Source: MGIIa-K1 sp964577145 (GTDB lineage: Archaea > Thermoplasmatota > Poseidoniia > Poseidoniales > Poseidoniaceae). Taken from it: DNA of 64,000 nt. The notes under the pieces are model-generated. The model saw only the letters and a program-made list of their open reading frames with translations. It had not been told where the DNA came from and did not search any database. Every line of letters starts with the position of its first letter. Position 1 is the stretch's first letter. The stretch is from contig CAZNXM010000001.1 in NCBI GenBank assembly GCA_964577145.1, positions 1 through 64,000 on the forward strand. The letters are read 5' to 3'. Of this stretch, positions 1 through 10,000 are shown piece by piece. The position numbers and the translations under genes were made by a program.

Positions 1-2
1 TG

Positions 3-887
3 AATACCTTTGAAGAATTTCTCAGACCAGGAGGCACAACCTCGGGCGACACACTAGCAGGCAGGTCAAGTTTGGATGCATTCGACAACAATCTCACCCA
101 AGCATCAGCCGATGACATCCCTCCTGCTGGCGTAGAAAATAGTGAGATACACAACGAAATCGCTCCGGTATCGCGATTGATAATTATCGAAGATGCAGAC
201 CACCTCGGAGCAACACGCCAACCATATCTCCGCAGAATGATGGAATCAAATTCAGCAACCTCTAGATTTATTTTTACGGCGCGTTCCCCATCGAGAATTA
301 TTGATGCATTACGTTCAAGGTCGCAACAGATACGAATCCCAGCAACTAGTCGAACAATGATTACAAAACGCCTAGAAGAAATATCCCGGGCCGAAGAAGT
401 AAGTCCTGTAAGGGGCATACTTGGAGACATTAGCCACGTAGCAAATGGTAACTTGCGGAGAGCGGTATTCCTTCTTGAATTATTGGTGCGAAGAAATCAA
501 CTTGCGGATAGGAAACACCTCCAAGATGTCGTAGCAACAACAACTCTTGTAGGGGTGCAACAAGTATTGGAACAAGCGATTAGAGGCAAAGTTCACGATT
601 GGCAATGGACGAAGGTCGGCGGCCGAAACAAACGTGTTCTCAAAGGCGCCCTAGGTGCTCTCGATGAATTGATGAACGAACACGCCCTTGAGGCTGACGA
701 CATAGTGACTCACATGCACCGGCTTTTGACTACGGGGCGACTACTTCTAAACGAAGAGATGCTTTGCGATCTTCTTGCATCATTGGCGGAGTGTGATGTA
801 AAATTACAGCGTTCGAATCATGGCAGGATTCAGTTAGAAGAATTCCTCTACCAAGTAGGAGAAATTTCAGCAAGTGCGGCACAATAA
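3..887 (+). CDS. Replication factor C small-subunit-like clamp loader ATPase (5' partial)
   Basis: The frame is open to the left edge of the window, so only the C-terminal part is visible. RFC subunits load the PCNA sliding clamp at primer-template junctions. At bases 180-200 a Walker B-like IIIEDAD is followed by H-x-G and an RR-MM-E stretch, then a sensor-1 strand (RFIFTA) and an SRS in place of the usual SRC arginine-finger motif. A helical C-terminal domain follows. A low-complexity stretch of about 55 residues precedes Walker B, where canonical RFC small subunits have only a short linker. The family assignment is firm; the altered motifs suggest a specialised paralogue rather than the main small subunit. 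The Walker A half lies outside the window. Confidence 0.8.
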   Translation, partial: NTFEEFLRPGGTTSGDTLAGRSSLDAFDNNLTQASADDIPPAGVENSEIHNEIAPVSRLIIIEDADHLGATRQPYLRRMMESNSATSRFIFTARSPSRIIDALRSRSQQIRIPATSRTMITKRLEEISRAEEVSPVRGILGDISHVANGNLRRAVFLLELLVRRNQLADRKHLQDVVATTTLVGVQQVLEQAIRGKVHDWQWTKVGGRNKRVLKGALGALDELMNEHALEADDIVTHMHRLLTTGRLLLNEEMLCDLLASLAECDVKLQRSNHGRIQLEEFLYQVGEISASAAQ

Positions 888-890
888 TGG

Positions 891-964
891 CGGACACGGC
901 AGGATTCGAACCCGCGATCTGCGGCTTAGGAGGCCGCCGCCTTATCCAGCTGGGCCACGTGTCC
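891..964 (-). tRNA. tRNA-Arg (anticodon CCT)
   Basis: Read on the minus strand, a 7-bp acceptor stem GGACACG/CGTGTCC closes the molecule (964-958 with 898-892). The T-arm carries GTTCGAATC, and the anticodon arm GCGGC-CTCCTAA-GCCGC puts CCT at positions 34-36, which reads the Arg codon AGG. The discriminator base is G and no CCA is encoded, as is common in archaea. No intron is visible. It lies convergent to and only a few bases from the end of the RFC-like gene. Confidence 0.95.
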
Positions 965-1056
965 ATGCCGAGCGACCAAGCAACCTTTCAACAACCTATC
1001 GCCCCCACAATCGGACCCAAAGCGCAATACCCAGTACCGGATGTGCATGAACTACT

Positions 1057-2601
1057 ATGGAGGCAAAACCATCTACTCAGCGGGTCATTCCCGGCAAAGC
1101 AAGTGGGATGCCAGATCCATACGGAAAAGGATTTCATGGCGTCACTGACCCTTTGGAAAAATCGAAGGCTGATTGGATTTCAGCCGAAACACAACGAGTG
1201 AAATTTGGAAAAATAGCCAGTAGCAATCTTGTGTTATTGATGAGAAGAACCACTGGCATACTAATGGCAATAGGGGCGCTTGCGGCAGTAGTTGCTCCAG
1301 CCCATGAATTGACACACCCCTCATTTTTTGTTTTACTATGGATTCCAATGTTGTTGGCAAGCATAGGCCCATCATTAATTGCGGGCGAAAGGGCATGGAG
1401 CGCAATGTCTCTTCGCTCATCACTTTGGAAACAAGGGATGGTAATTCCCAATGTAAATCGCGACATAATGTCAGAGCCGGGGATGGATCGAATTAGAGAG
1501 GGCCTAATGGATGCACGCCGCCATAATTACATAGCCTCAATATTAGCGGCACTTTCAGTATTCATGTTAATTTCAGCAGCTGGAATGTCGACAGATGGTT
1601 TAGCATACAATCTATTGCTTCTCATCACGATGGCAACTAGCCTCGGATTGGCATTCCATTCAATTTTTATCACCGATGAAATCAAACGCCTAGGGGATAG
1701 ACTACCCTTTCTTTCACTTCATTCTCCAACCCACCATCCAACAAAACTCGATACAATTTTAGGCGATATTGTCTTTGCACATTTGGACCCAGATATTTCC
1801 CAAGAATGGACTTTGTGGGAACAGAAATTATCACGTTCAATATTACCTGGAAACGAATCGATACAGGCAAGAGAACGAATACTCTATCTCTTACATCTAC
1901 ACGTAGAGGGAGAACTATCTACAGAAGAAACAATTGTAGAATTAAAAGAGTTCATTCAACCAATGGCAATAGAAAATCTTCTTTTCGATAAAGAATCAGA
2001 ATTCAATTGGAGGAGATTACAGAGACTGATTGAACATGCAAAAGCGTGGCGCCCGGAAGTCTTTGAATTACTCGAGCGCCTACAGAGCGACTTACTTTCT
2101 GGAACAACATCAATCATCCATAATGATTGGAGAATGGACATAGCATTAGCTCAAATGTACGACGACGGAACCGGCCATCTCTTCATTGCACTCAACAATC
2201 AGACTACAACAAACCGGCATTTACGCGTTGAAGTGATAGTTCCAGGTGGCGCCCCTGAAACACAAGAACATCGTTTTGAGTTAACGCCGTGCCCAGGCCC
2301 AAACACGCCACTTCCATTAACAAATTCATTAACAGAGGACGCCCTAGATTGGATGCCAAAATATCTTGAAAAGGGCATCATCCTTTGGATTGGCGTTGCA
2401 TGGAAAAGGGGCATGAGAGGAATAAAAAACGTGCAAGTTATTCTCAGAGACGACGATGGATGTGTACTCGACTCAAGAACAATGCAAACCGAAAAAACCA
2501 CACTAATCAATACTGCTTCCGAAAACCGAAAGAAGCAGATTTTGAATGCAAGAGCAATTGGCGAATCGGCACTCCCTAACAAGGAGATTCTGAGTGCTTA
2601 A
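1057..2601 (+). CDS. Conserved hypothetical membrane protein
   Basis: I do not recognise this family. The 514-residue product has two hydrophobic helices at about residues 66-110 and two more at about 158-208. A long soluble remainder of roughly 300 residues follows, with a helical part (about 255-340) and a beta-rich last third (about 350-490). An ATG at 1057 is used; internal starts such as the ATG at residue 18 are possible because the first 60 residues are unremarkable. It follows the tRNA and precedes a flavoprotein gene on the same strand by about 70 bases. No catalytic motif is visible. The four-helix plus cytoplasmic-domain layout would fit a membrane-anchored sensor or scaffold, but that is a guess. 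Confidence 0.7.
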   Translation: MEAKPSTQRVIPGKASGMPDPYGKGFHGVTDPLEKSKADWISAETQRVKFGKIASSNLVLLMRRTTGILMAIGALAAVVAPAHELTHPSFFVLLWIPMLLASIGPSLIAGERAWSAMSLRSSLWKQGMVIPNVNRDIMSEPGMDRIREGLMDARRHNYIASILAALSVFMLISAAGMSTDGLAYNLLLLITMATSLGLAFHSIFITDEIKRLGDRLPFLSLHSPTHHPTKLDTILGDIVFAHLDPDISQEWTLWEQKLSRSILPGNESIQARERILYLLHLHVEGELSTEETIVELKEFIQPMAIENLLFDKESEFNWRRLQRLIEHAKAWRPEVFELLERLQSDLLSGTTSIIHNDWRMDIALAQMYDDGTGHLFIALNNQTTTNRHLRVEVIVPGGAPETQEHRFELTPCPGPNTPLPLTNSLTEDALDWMPKYLEKGIILWIGVAWKRGMRGIKNVQVILRDDDGCVLDSRTMQTEKTTLINTASENRKKQILNARAIGESALPNKEILSA

Positions 2602-2669
2602 CTCTGACATTTGAGGCGCGTTGCTTATGACATGTCCACGCCTCGCCCACTCCACCGGAGGTGGAGTTC

Positions 2670-4298
2670 ATGGAAGCATGGGACATCATCATCATTGGAG
2701 ACGGACCAGCGGCATTACGTGCAGCAGCATCTGGAGCAAAGGCAGGAGCTAGTACTCTACTAATGTCAGCAGATACTTTGGGCTCTGGTTGTACTACGGC
2801 ATTAGACGGAATTGCAGCGCCTTTGAAAGAAAGCTCCACTCGCTCCCACCGGGAAGATACGGTTCGGGCAGGCGAATTTCTATGCGACCAAGACATCGTT
2901 TCTACAAGGATTTCTCAAGCCACTCGGCAAGTAGATCTTCTTGAACGCTGGGGAGTAATTTTCCGCCGAGACTCTGATGGAATCCCTCTAGTCCGTCGAG
3001 CAGCAGGCCATAGCATGCCCCGTCTAACTGGTGCCGGTGATGCGATGGTTAGAGATACTTCACAAGTTCTTGAAGAACAATGTATTCGCCATGGCGTCGT
3101 CCGCCGTGGCGAACAATTGCCATTACAATTGGTTCACTCCAACCAGGCAATACATGGGCTAATTACCTTGGATATGACTACTGGACAACTTCTTGCATTA
3201 CAGGCAAAGACCGTCATAATTGCTGACGGAGGATATGAGGGGGCTTGGACCGGTACAACAACCGGACTCGGACTCGACCTCGCTCTTCAAACGGGACTCG
3301 CCGTTCGCAATCTAGAATTTGTTGCTTGGGCACCGTTAGCAGTAAAGGGAACTAACATTATTCTCCCACTTGGATTGTTAGCCGACGGAGCAAAATTGCA
3401 TCATGCTAGTGGGGCGGAACTGGAAGTTGACTCATTTGCAGATACTACTGCACTTGCTAATGCAATAGGAGAAAACTCGGATGCAGTTGTTGATGCGCGC
3501 GGCCTTGGGGACGCAAGCCCATGGTGGAGTCAAACCGCCTCACTTCTTTCTTCACGCCTCGGAATGGACATGAATAGACAAACTATCCCAATCCATCCGA
3601 GAGTTGCAACAACTCTTGGCGGTATTGCAACCGATGAGCACGGCCGAGCAATTTCTGGCAAGTGGTCAAGGTGGTTTACTGGCCTTTATGCAGCGGGAGA
3701 CGCAGCCTGTTCTGGGTTGCATGGCGCTGGGCTAATTGCAGGGAATCGCTTGCTTGATGCATTAGCAGGCGGCGCAGCAGCAGGGGAACATGCTGCAGAA
3801 TATGCCGCAAACGCATCCTTCACAGGCAGAGGTTCTCTCGAAACCGCTCTAGGGGCCGGGGAAGCAGACCTCGATCTAACGTTGGTGAGTGCTGAAGGCG
3901 CAGTTCAAAGATTGGGCCCAATTCAAAACCGCTTGCTTGAGATAATGAATACAAAGGTAAGTTTTGCCCGCGACGCAGTAGGACTTGAATCAGCAATTGC
4001 CGAATTACAAAACCTATCAGCAGACGCTGAATTTTTGCATATCGATGACCCAAGTCGTTTGTTTAATTCCAATCTACTTGCAACTCGTCGACTCCAAGGG
4101 GCAATTAGAATGGGGCTTGCAACTGCCCAAAGCGCACTCACTCGCACCGAAAGCCGCGGTACACACCAACGAAGCGACTTCACAGATAGCGACGATGAAC
4201 AATTACACCACACTTTAGTTGACACTGACGGGACAATATCCACATTGGCACTACGAAAAGGCACATCAGGTTCGTGGGTACTAACCCCTAATGCATAA
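2670..4298 (+). CDS. FAD-dependent oxidoreductase of the SdhA/FrdA fold, active site diverged
   Basis: An N-terminal Rossmann FAD motif (IIIIGDGPAALRAA), an internal ADGGY motif, the FAD-binding GLYAAGDAACSGLHGAG segment and a C-terminal ESRGTHQRSDF segment place it in the succinate dehydrogenase / fumarate reductase / L-aspartate oxidase flavoprotein family. Its 542 residues are normal for that family. The dicarboxylate-binding signature residues are missing. Family FHPTG is WAPLA here, RGEGG is absent, HYxMGG reads ATTLGG, and the Arg of HGANRLGxNS is replaced. The ATG at 2670 was chosen because GGAGGTGGAG ends 3 bases before it. No SdhB, C or D genes are nearby. The substrate is therefore unknown, and succinate or fumarate is unlikely. 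Confidence 0.75.
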   Translation: MEAWDIIIIGDGPAALRAAASGAKAGASTLLMSADTLGSGCTTALDGIAAPLKESSTRSHREDTVRAGEFLCDQDIVSTRISQATRQVDLLERWGVIFRRDSDGIPLVRRAAGHSMPRLTGAGDAMVRDTSQVLEEQCIRHGVVRRGEQLPLQLVHSNQAIHGLITLDMTTGQLLALQAKTVIIADGGYEGAWTGTTTGLGLDLALQTGLAVRNLEFVAWAPLAVKGTNIILPLGLLADGAKLHHASGAELEVDSFADTTALANAIGENSDAVVDARGLGDASPWWSQTASLLSSRLGMDMNRQTIPIHPRVATTLGGIATDEHGRAISGKWSRWFTGLYAAGDAACSGLHGAGLIAGNRLLDALAGGAAAGEHAAEYAANASFTGRGSLETALGAGEADLDLTLVSAEGAVQRLGPIQNRLLEIMNTKVSFARDAVGLESAIAELQNLSADAEFLHIDDPSRLFNSNLLATRRLQGAIRMGLATAQSALTRTESRGTHQRSDFTDSDDEQLHHTLVDTDGTISTLALRKGTSGSWVLTPNA

Positions 4299-4345
4299 TT
4301 TTCAACAGCCCCCAATATTTTGAGGGGCATTGTATTGGCAAGGGT

Positions 4346-4780
4346 ATGGCGGGAGAGACCCTCTTTGAGAAGATACTCTCTGGGACCATTCCTGGCAATT
4401 TTGTTGCCAGAGGGTCGAATTGGGGAGCCTTTCTCGACGTATTCCCACGAAGAGAAGGACACACTCTTGTTGTACCTGAGCGCCCAGTCGCCCGATTAGC
4501 CGAACTCACTGATGAAGAACTCACTGGGTTAATGAGCGGAGTAAAAATCACCCAAAAGAAACTCTCAGTGTATTTCAATACTGAAGATTTCACAGTCATT
4601 GTACACGATGGACCTCTTGCGGGGCAGGAAATACCCCACGTACACATTCACGTTTTACCGCGCCAAGAAGGTGACAAAGGCAAGACTTTGCTTGCATTAT
4701 GGCCCGACTCCCCTATGCCGGGCGGTACGCCAGATTTTGTGGCCTTAGCTGAACTTTGTGAATCAATAAAGGAGGCCTAA
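4346..4780 (+). CDS. HIT-family nucleotide hydrolase/transferase
   Basis: A 144-residue protein with the histidine-triad motif His98-Val-His100-Ile-His102-Val, preceded by an IVHDGP-LAGQEIPH segment typical of HIT (HINT/Fhit-like) hydrolases. These enzymes cleave nucleotide phosphoramidates or dinucleoside polyphosphates using the central His. The length is normal for a single-domain HIT protein. The gene ends 2 bases before the next start, so the two are probably co-transcribed. The exact substrate cannot be read from sequence. Confidence 0.9.
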   Translation: MAGETLFEKILSGTIPGNFVARGSNWGAFLDVFPRREGHTLVVPERPVARLAELTDEELTGLMSGVKITQKKLSVYFNTEDFTVIVHDGPLAGQEIPHVHIHVLPRQEGDKGKTLLALWPDSPMPGGTPDFVALAELCESIKEA

Positions 4781-4782
4781 GT

Positions 4783-6333
4783 ATGGAAGCAGGCAAGGAT
4801 GGGCGCACAGATCATCATGGGGACGAACTCCCTGAATTATCAAAATCCGCAACTAAGATGGATTATGACCGACTACTTAGCACCCCGCTCCCTCGTTTTG
4901 AAGGAAACTATCCTGGCTCTCCTTTTTGGATGGAAATAGCATATTTTTGTTTACGCCGGACCTTCTCTAATATTTTCAGAACTTTCGAAGTTACAGGCGA
5001 TGAAAATATCCCAACCGACAGAGGAACCCTCTGTGCAGCATGGCATACAAATGGGCTATTGGACCCGATCTCTATTCTCCTTACTCATCCTAAGAAATTC
5101 GTTGTAGGCGGGCGTCATGATTTGGTAACTCGTCCGCTTTTTGGCTGGTGGGCTAGAAGATTTGCAGCACAACCAGTAGTCCGTAAAGCCGAATTATTGC
5201 GTGGGGGCTGTTCTGAAGAAGAAGCCTCTCACCTAAATGGGCGTTCATTACTAAATCTTGCAACAGGGATTTCTGCAGGATTCGGTTGCGCCTTATTTCC
5301 TGAAGGGACGAGCCACTCTGAAAGCCATTTAATTCGTCTACGAACGGGGCCAATGAGGACCGTATTGGCAGCAGTGGCAATCGCTAAATCGCAGGATTTC
5401 AAAGCCCCGCAAATGATACCAATAGGGCTCCATTACAGAGTCAGGCACCTCTACAGGACCGATACGTGGGTAGAATATGGTGAACCAATCTCAATTCCAG
5501 ATGAAGGCCTACCGCAAGAATTGATAGAAGCGGTATCTAAAGGCAATTGGGCCGAGCCACCTGCACAAAACGTTACCACTCTTAGAGATACTTTGGAAGA
5601 AAAATTGGCACCAATGACGCCCAATAGCCCGACCTTTGATGATTATAGGGCAGAACATTTGATTGCTCATTTGCGGGCCAATAAAGCAGGCACGCCTCTT
5701 ACAACATGGCGCGAGGAAGTGTTGGCAGCAAGGGGAGTAAAAGCAACCCCTCCCTCTGAGGAGGCGGCAAAACTTGCAATGAATATTGGAAAGGAGTTGT
5801 ACGACAACCACCTTGATGCAAGAGACATTTCTCCTAATGGGCCAAAATTGCGAAGCACTTCAATACGCGGGGCCACAAGCAATCTAGCGAAGTTGCTAAT
5901 CTTCCTAACATTCCTTCCAATTACCATTATTTCACTTACTCCGCAAATATTGCTTGGTAGGTTACTGGGAGATAGTACCGACGAAGGATTGGATGCAAGA
6001 ACATCTTACCAATTCTTAGCGGGTATGTTCGGCTCACTAATTATTTGGCCAATAGTAGCCGTAATCCTCGTTATTACAGGAATAGTATTCCAATCCGAGA
6101 TCCAACAAATTATCGGCGTCTATTGGACTACAATGTTAGGTGAAAATGAGATAATGAAGGCAATGTCATACATCCTTGCATTTATTGGAAGCCTAATTTT
6201 ATTCTTAATCTCGGCAAACACATTTTCTTATGGCTGGGACGTCTATGTCGATATTCGTAAAGCCACATCCCGTCAAAGAATTGGGCAGAAAATAGCGCCT
6301 AAACTCGAAAAATTACTCTCGTTACTCGAGTAA
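4783..6333 (+). CDS. PlsC-like glycerolipid acyltransferase with C-terminal membrane helices
   Basis: The acyltransferase block I motif is AWHTNGLLDP, with His88 and Asp94 separated by five residues, as I recall for the yeast Gpt2/Sct1 branch and some bacterial relatives rather than the classic HX4D. Block III is FPEGTSHSE (about 172-180). Family members transfer acyl chains to glycerol 3-phosphate or lysophosphatidate. Three hydrophobic helices lie at about 364-390, 405-430 and 463-485, so the enzyme should be membrane bound. A strong Shine-Dalgarno sequence (AAAGGAGG, from 4769) supports the ATG at 4783. An ester-lipid enzyme is notable in an archaeon. The acyl donor and acceptor are not known. 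Confidence 0.82.
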   Translation: MEAGKDGRTDHHGDELPELSKSATKMDYDRLLSTPLPRFEGNYPGSPFWMEIAYFCLRRTFSNIFRTFEVTGDENIPTDRGTLCAAWHTNGLLDPISILLTHPKKFVVGGRHDLVTRPLFGWWARRFAAQPVVRKAELLRGGCSEEEASHLNGRSLLNLATGISAGFGCALFPEGTSHSESHLIRLRTGPMRTVLAAVAIAKSQDFKAPQMIPIGLHYRVRHLYRTDTWVEYGEPISIPDEGLPQELIEAVSKGNWAEPPAQNVTTLRDTLEEKLAPMTPNSPTFDDYRAEHLIAHLRANKAGTPLTTWREEVLAARGVKATPPSEEAAKLAMNIGKELYDNHLDARDISPNGPKLRSTSIRGATSNLAKLLIFLTFLPITIISLTPQILLGRLLGDSTDEGLDARTSYQFLAGMFGSLIIWPIVAVILVITGIVFQSEIQQIIGVYWTTMLGENEIMKAMSYILAFIGSLILFLISANTFSYGWDVYVDIRKATSRQRIGQKIAPKLEKLLSLLE

Positions 6334-6368
6334 ACGGGTTCAAGTGAGGCCACCTCTTCGGAAGGACG

Positions 6369-7001
6369 ATGACCCCTAGTGAAGTTGAATCCACCGTTAG
6401 AGATTGGCTAACAAGTGAGAGGATGGAGATTAGGGACCAGCCTGACGAAAGGGCGATTTCTCATATGCTTGTTAGATACCCGGCTGGACGTAATGGCCAC
6501 ATGTTTGCAGTAGTGATTCCTAAAGGCAGAGATCTTGTTGCGATTTCAAGCATGACCCGAGTCGATGGCGGTCAGCAGAACACAATGAAGAAATTGATGG
6601 ACGAGGACGATGACGAGTGGAAGGCATGGATACATGAATGCCGAATGCAACTCATCGCATCAGGAGTCGATTGGTCGGTTCACATGGGCCGTTCTGGTGA
6701 AGAGAGACCAGGCCCCCTTCAAGCATTCAATGTCAGCGAGCCAATTTGGTTTGATGGCCTAACAAAAAATGAGTTAATGCAAACCCTACGCCGATTATGG
6801 TTAGCAAAACTTGGAGTAATTCACGAAATTAAGTACACCTTTGGTGCCGGAACAGGCTCCCCGGGACCAGTCGACGATTGGGAAAAGAAAGGTATGCGAG
6901 GAAAGAGCTTAGGTAAGACAGAATCCGGACCGGCAAAACAAGTTGAGATAGATGAAACCATGACTTTTGGTTCTGGATTCGACCCTTCTGAGTGGGTCTG
7001 A
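6369..7001 (+). CDS. Conserved hypothetical protein (possibly DUF2299-like)
   Basis: A 210-residue soluble protein without signal peptide or membrane helix. The first 140 residues alternate beta strands and helices (for example ISHMLVRYP and HMFAVVIPKG) in a manner that recalls small archaeal DUF2299 or YbjN-like domains. I cannot confirm this without a profile search. The last 50 residues are charged and Gly-rich and look disordered. It starts 35 bases after the acyltransferase gene with GGAAGGA upstream of its ATG, so it may belong to the same transcript. No function is proposed. Confidence 0.6.
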   Translation: MTPSEVESTVRDWLTSERMEIRDQPDERAISHMLVRYPAGRNGHMFAVVIPKGRDLVAISSMTRVDGGQQNTMKKLMDEDDDEWKAWIHECRMQLIASGVDWSVHMGRSGEERPGPLQAFNVSEPIWFDGLTKNELMQTLRRLWLAKLGVIHEIKYTFGAGTGSPGPVDDWEKKGMRGKSLGKTESGPAKQVEIDETMTFGSGFDPSEWV

Positions 7002-7097
7002 AGGGATTCGAAATCAAATCTACAAACTATGACCCGAAAGGGGCGCGGTTAAGTAGGAAGAAGAAGGCCTACTGCTTGTCTTTGGAGAGTATATTCT

Positions 7098-10000
7098 ATG
7101 GGTCAGCCGATGAAGTCAATCACATTAGTAGTAATACTGCTACTATCAAGCCTGTCAACCGCACTGATGGCGGAGCCTGCCTCCGCTACTCAGGTAGTTA
7201 TTACCGAAGCCATTCAAATCGTGGACAGCGGTCCATCAAACGACAGAATGGCAGCGGTAGCAGCAGATTCAGAAGGCAACGTTCACGTTGTCTGGAGTCG
7301 ATCGAATATGCATCTGTATTATTCGATGATTTCACCACGCGGTGAGACATTAATCGATGCCACGCAGATTTCTAATTCTGGACTCCACAAAATTTACCAT
7401 CCCGATATGGTAATTGATGATCTTGACAATGTCCATATTGTATGGGCCGACCTTTCGGGACAACACAAAATCGTGTACACTGCATTGCGCCCATTCAATA
7501 CTGCAATGGATGGAAGCGTTTCTGAAGAAAACACACTCACTGCAATTGATGACACCATAATTGCACAGGCCGTAAACAACCGTGACTGGCCAGCAATAGA
7601 TGTCGATACTAAAGGCAATGTTCACATCGTGTGGCAGGATAACTATGATGAACTCGACATCTTCTTCCAACAACCACAGATATACTACGCAATGTTACAG
7701 CCAGATTATGGCACCCAATCGTCCATTATGCTCTTTGACGATACCCTACTAACCCCTGTTATCGGCCACAAGGGACACCCCGACATAGTAGTCGATGCCA
7801 ACGATTACGTCCAGATTGTTTGGGATGATACACGTGGAGGCAAGGTCGAACTTGCATTCATTGTAGATACTTCGGGTTCAATGTACTCTGAGTGGGCTGA
7901 TGTTTGTACTGTAGTATACGGCGGAAACTTCGCTGGCGGTGGATTTTTCAAGGGACTTAAGCCAATGCTCGAAGAAGGAAATATGACAGTATACGACACT
8001 ATCTACGGCCTTGGCGGATTCCTGCCAGGTGCTGCGAGTAGCGGAAACTGTGCAACAGCATACGCTACTGGCGGTAGCGGACAAGGACCCCGTAGTACCC
8101 CACTTGGCCAAGTGCCTGGGGATGACTCCGGTGGCGTCAGAAAGTTACCAGGAACCGTCTACAATGGTGCAACATATTCCGGATACTCTGGTGAAGATTG
8201 GGGCCCCGGTTCTAATTGGGCTTGTCTCTCATGGAAGGATTCACTTGGAAATGTTCCAGGAAATCCTCCTACCTCCGACGACCATCGCTGGAACCCGAAT
8301 GCAACTAAGATTGTCATTCCAATTTCTGACGAGGGACCAAAGGATGGAGATCCATCACAGCAAGCAGACGACCTTCAAGCGATTAACGAAGCTCACGACA
8401 ACTGTATCGAAGCAGGAATCGTTCCAGTTGGCCTGTACGGGCAATCATATGGTGGAGCAAACAACATTCAGTCACACATGAAGGACCTTGCTCAGTGTCC
8501 TAACGGCGTTGTATCAACAGCAACACGCAATTGCCCTGGAAATACCATTCGCAGCACCGATGCTGGTGGACAGACATACGAATTCCCATCAGGAACCGGT
8601 GGCGCTAGCCAGATGCAACTTCTCGTTGAAGCAATGGTATATATCTCCACAAACAACTCTCGTGAGATTTACATGACCGTCCTAGACCCATATGGTAAGA
8701 TGGATAACGACCCTTCATGGGTGCCAGGAAATTCTGGACACTCAACCGCTGGTAGTTCCTATGTAGAGGACACAGGACGTGGAAGCGAAGGACACCTCGT
8801 TGTCGTAAACGACACCAGGGTCACTATCGATGATGCATTCTCATACCATCCAACAATTGCCGTGGATATGATGGGTAACACCCACATTGCATGGATGGAC
8901 GGACGTGATTATGGATTCGAGAAGGGAGTTCCTTACGAGATCTACTACACCAAATTACGCCTTCAAGGAGCAGGAGAATGGGATGGAGTACCAAATGGCC
9001 TTTCCACATATGCAATCAAGAAAATTGATGACACACCAATTTCAGAAGTTGAAGGCTGGGGTGGCGCACCACAAGGGGCCTCTCCTAATTCCGCCTATCC
9101 TGCAATTTTGACTGATGACCAGAACAAGGTCCACATTGCATGGCATGATTTCGGAAACGCTAGTGCAACATCAGAGATTCTCTATGTTCGTCTAAATGGT
9201 ACAGACCTAACTGGGCCTGGAGAAACCGCATTAGATCCATGGGAAGCCGTTCCAATCACCTCTTGGCAATCTTCCAAACTTGGACCATATTCAGGAAGCA
9301 AACCTGCGGTTGGGCAACCACCGGCATTCTCCAATGATCTTGGTAGTGGTGCCCATGTTGCATGGTCCGATACCAAGAAGTGTGGCGATATCGATAACAA
9401 CGGTAAGTGGACCGTCTGTTATTCCCATGTTCTAACAGGGCAAGTAGACATCGAATTCGATGCAGGCGAAACTTACTATCACGTAATTGAACCCGGCGAG
9501 CAGACGATTTACAATCTAACCATCAACAACACAACACCTGGACCAAAGGACCTAGTTGCAGATACATACAATCTCAACATAACCGGCGTTCCAGAGAATT
9601 GGACAGCAACACTCTACTTCTCGAATAACCATACTGCAATCTTCGAAGATACTCCAATCTTCCTCGAAGGTGGAGAGATGGCTCGCTTCTATCTACGAGT
9701 TAGAGCACCATCTATCTATCAGGCAGATGAGGACCAGTTAGCTGAAATAACAGTTTCAGCAATCTCAAACAAAGACCCTGCAATACGGTCAGATAGGGTG
9801 ACGCTTACCTTAATGGATGTTGTACATGGAATCGATCTTGATACAAGTCACCGTATGGCAGATGTTGAGCAAGGACAGACCGCTATATTTTCTATTACAA
9901 TTACCAATACCGGTAACGTACATGATTCGTTCGCCTTCTATGACCCGAATAGTTTGGAAGGACAACAGGAATGGCTATTGCCATTCGGATGGCAAGTAGA

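Noticed and set aside
6334..6368. Possible tRNA or terminator in GGTTCAAGTGAGG before 6369
   Set aside because: The GGTTCAA resembles a T-loop, but no acceptor or anticodon stem can be formed; it is simply the spacer and ribosome-binding region.
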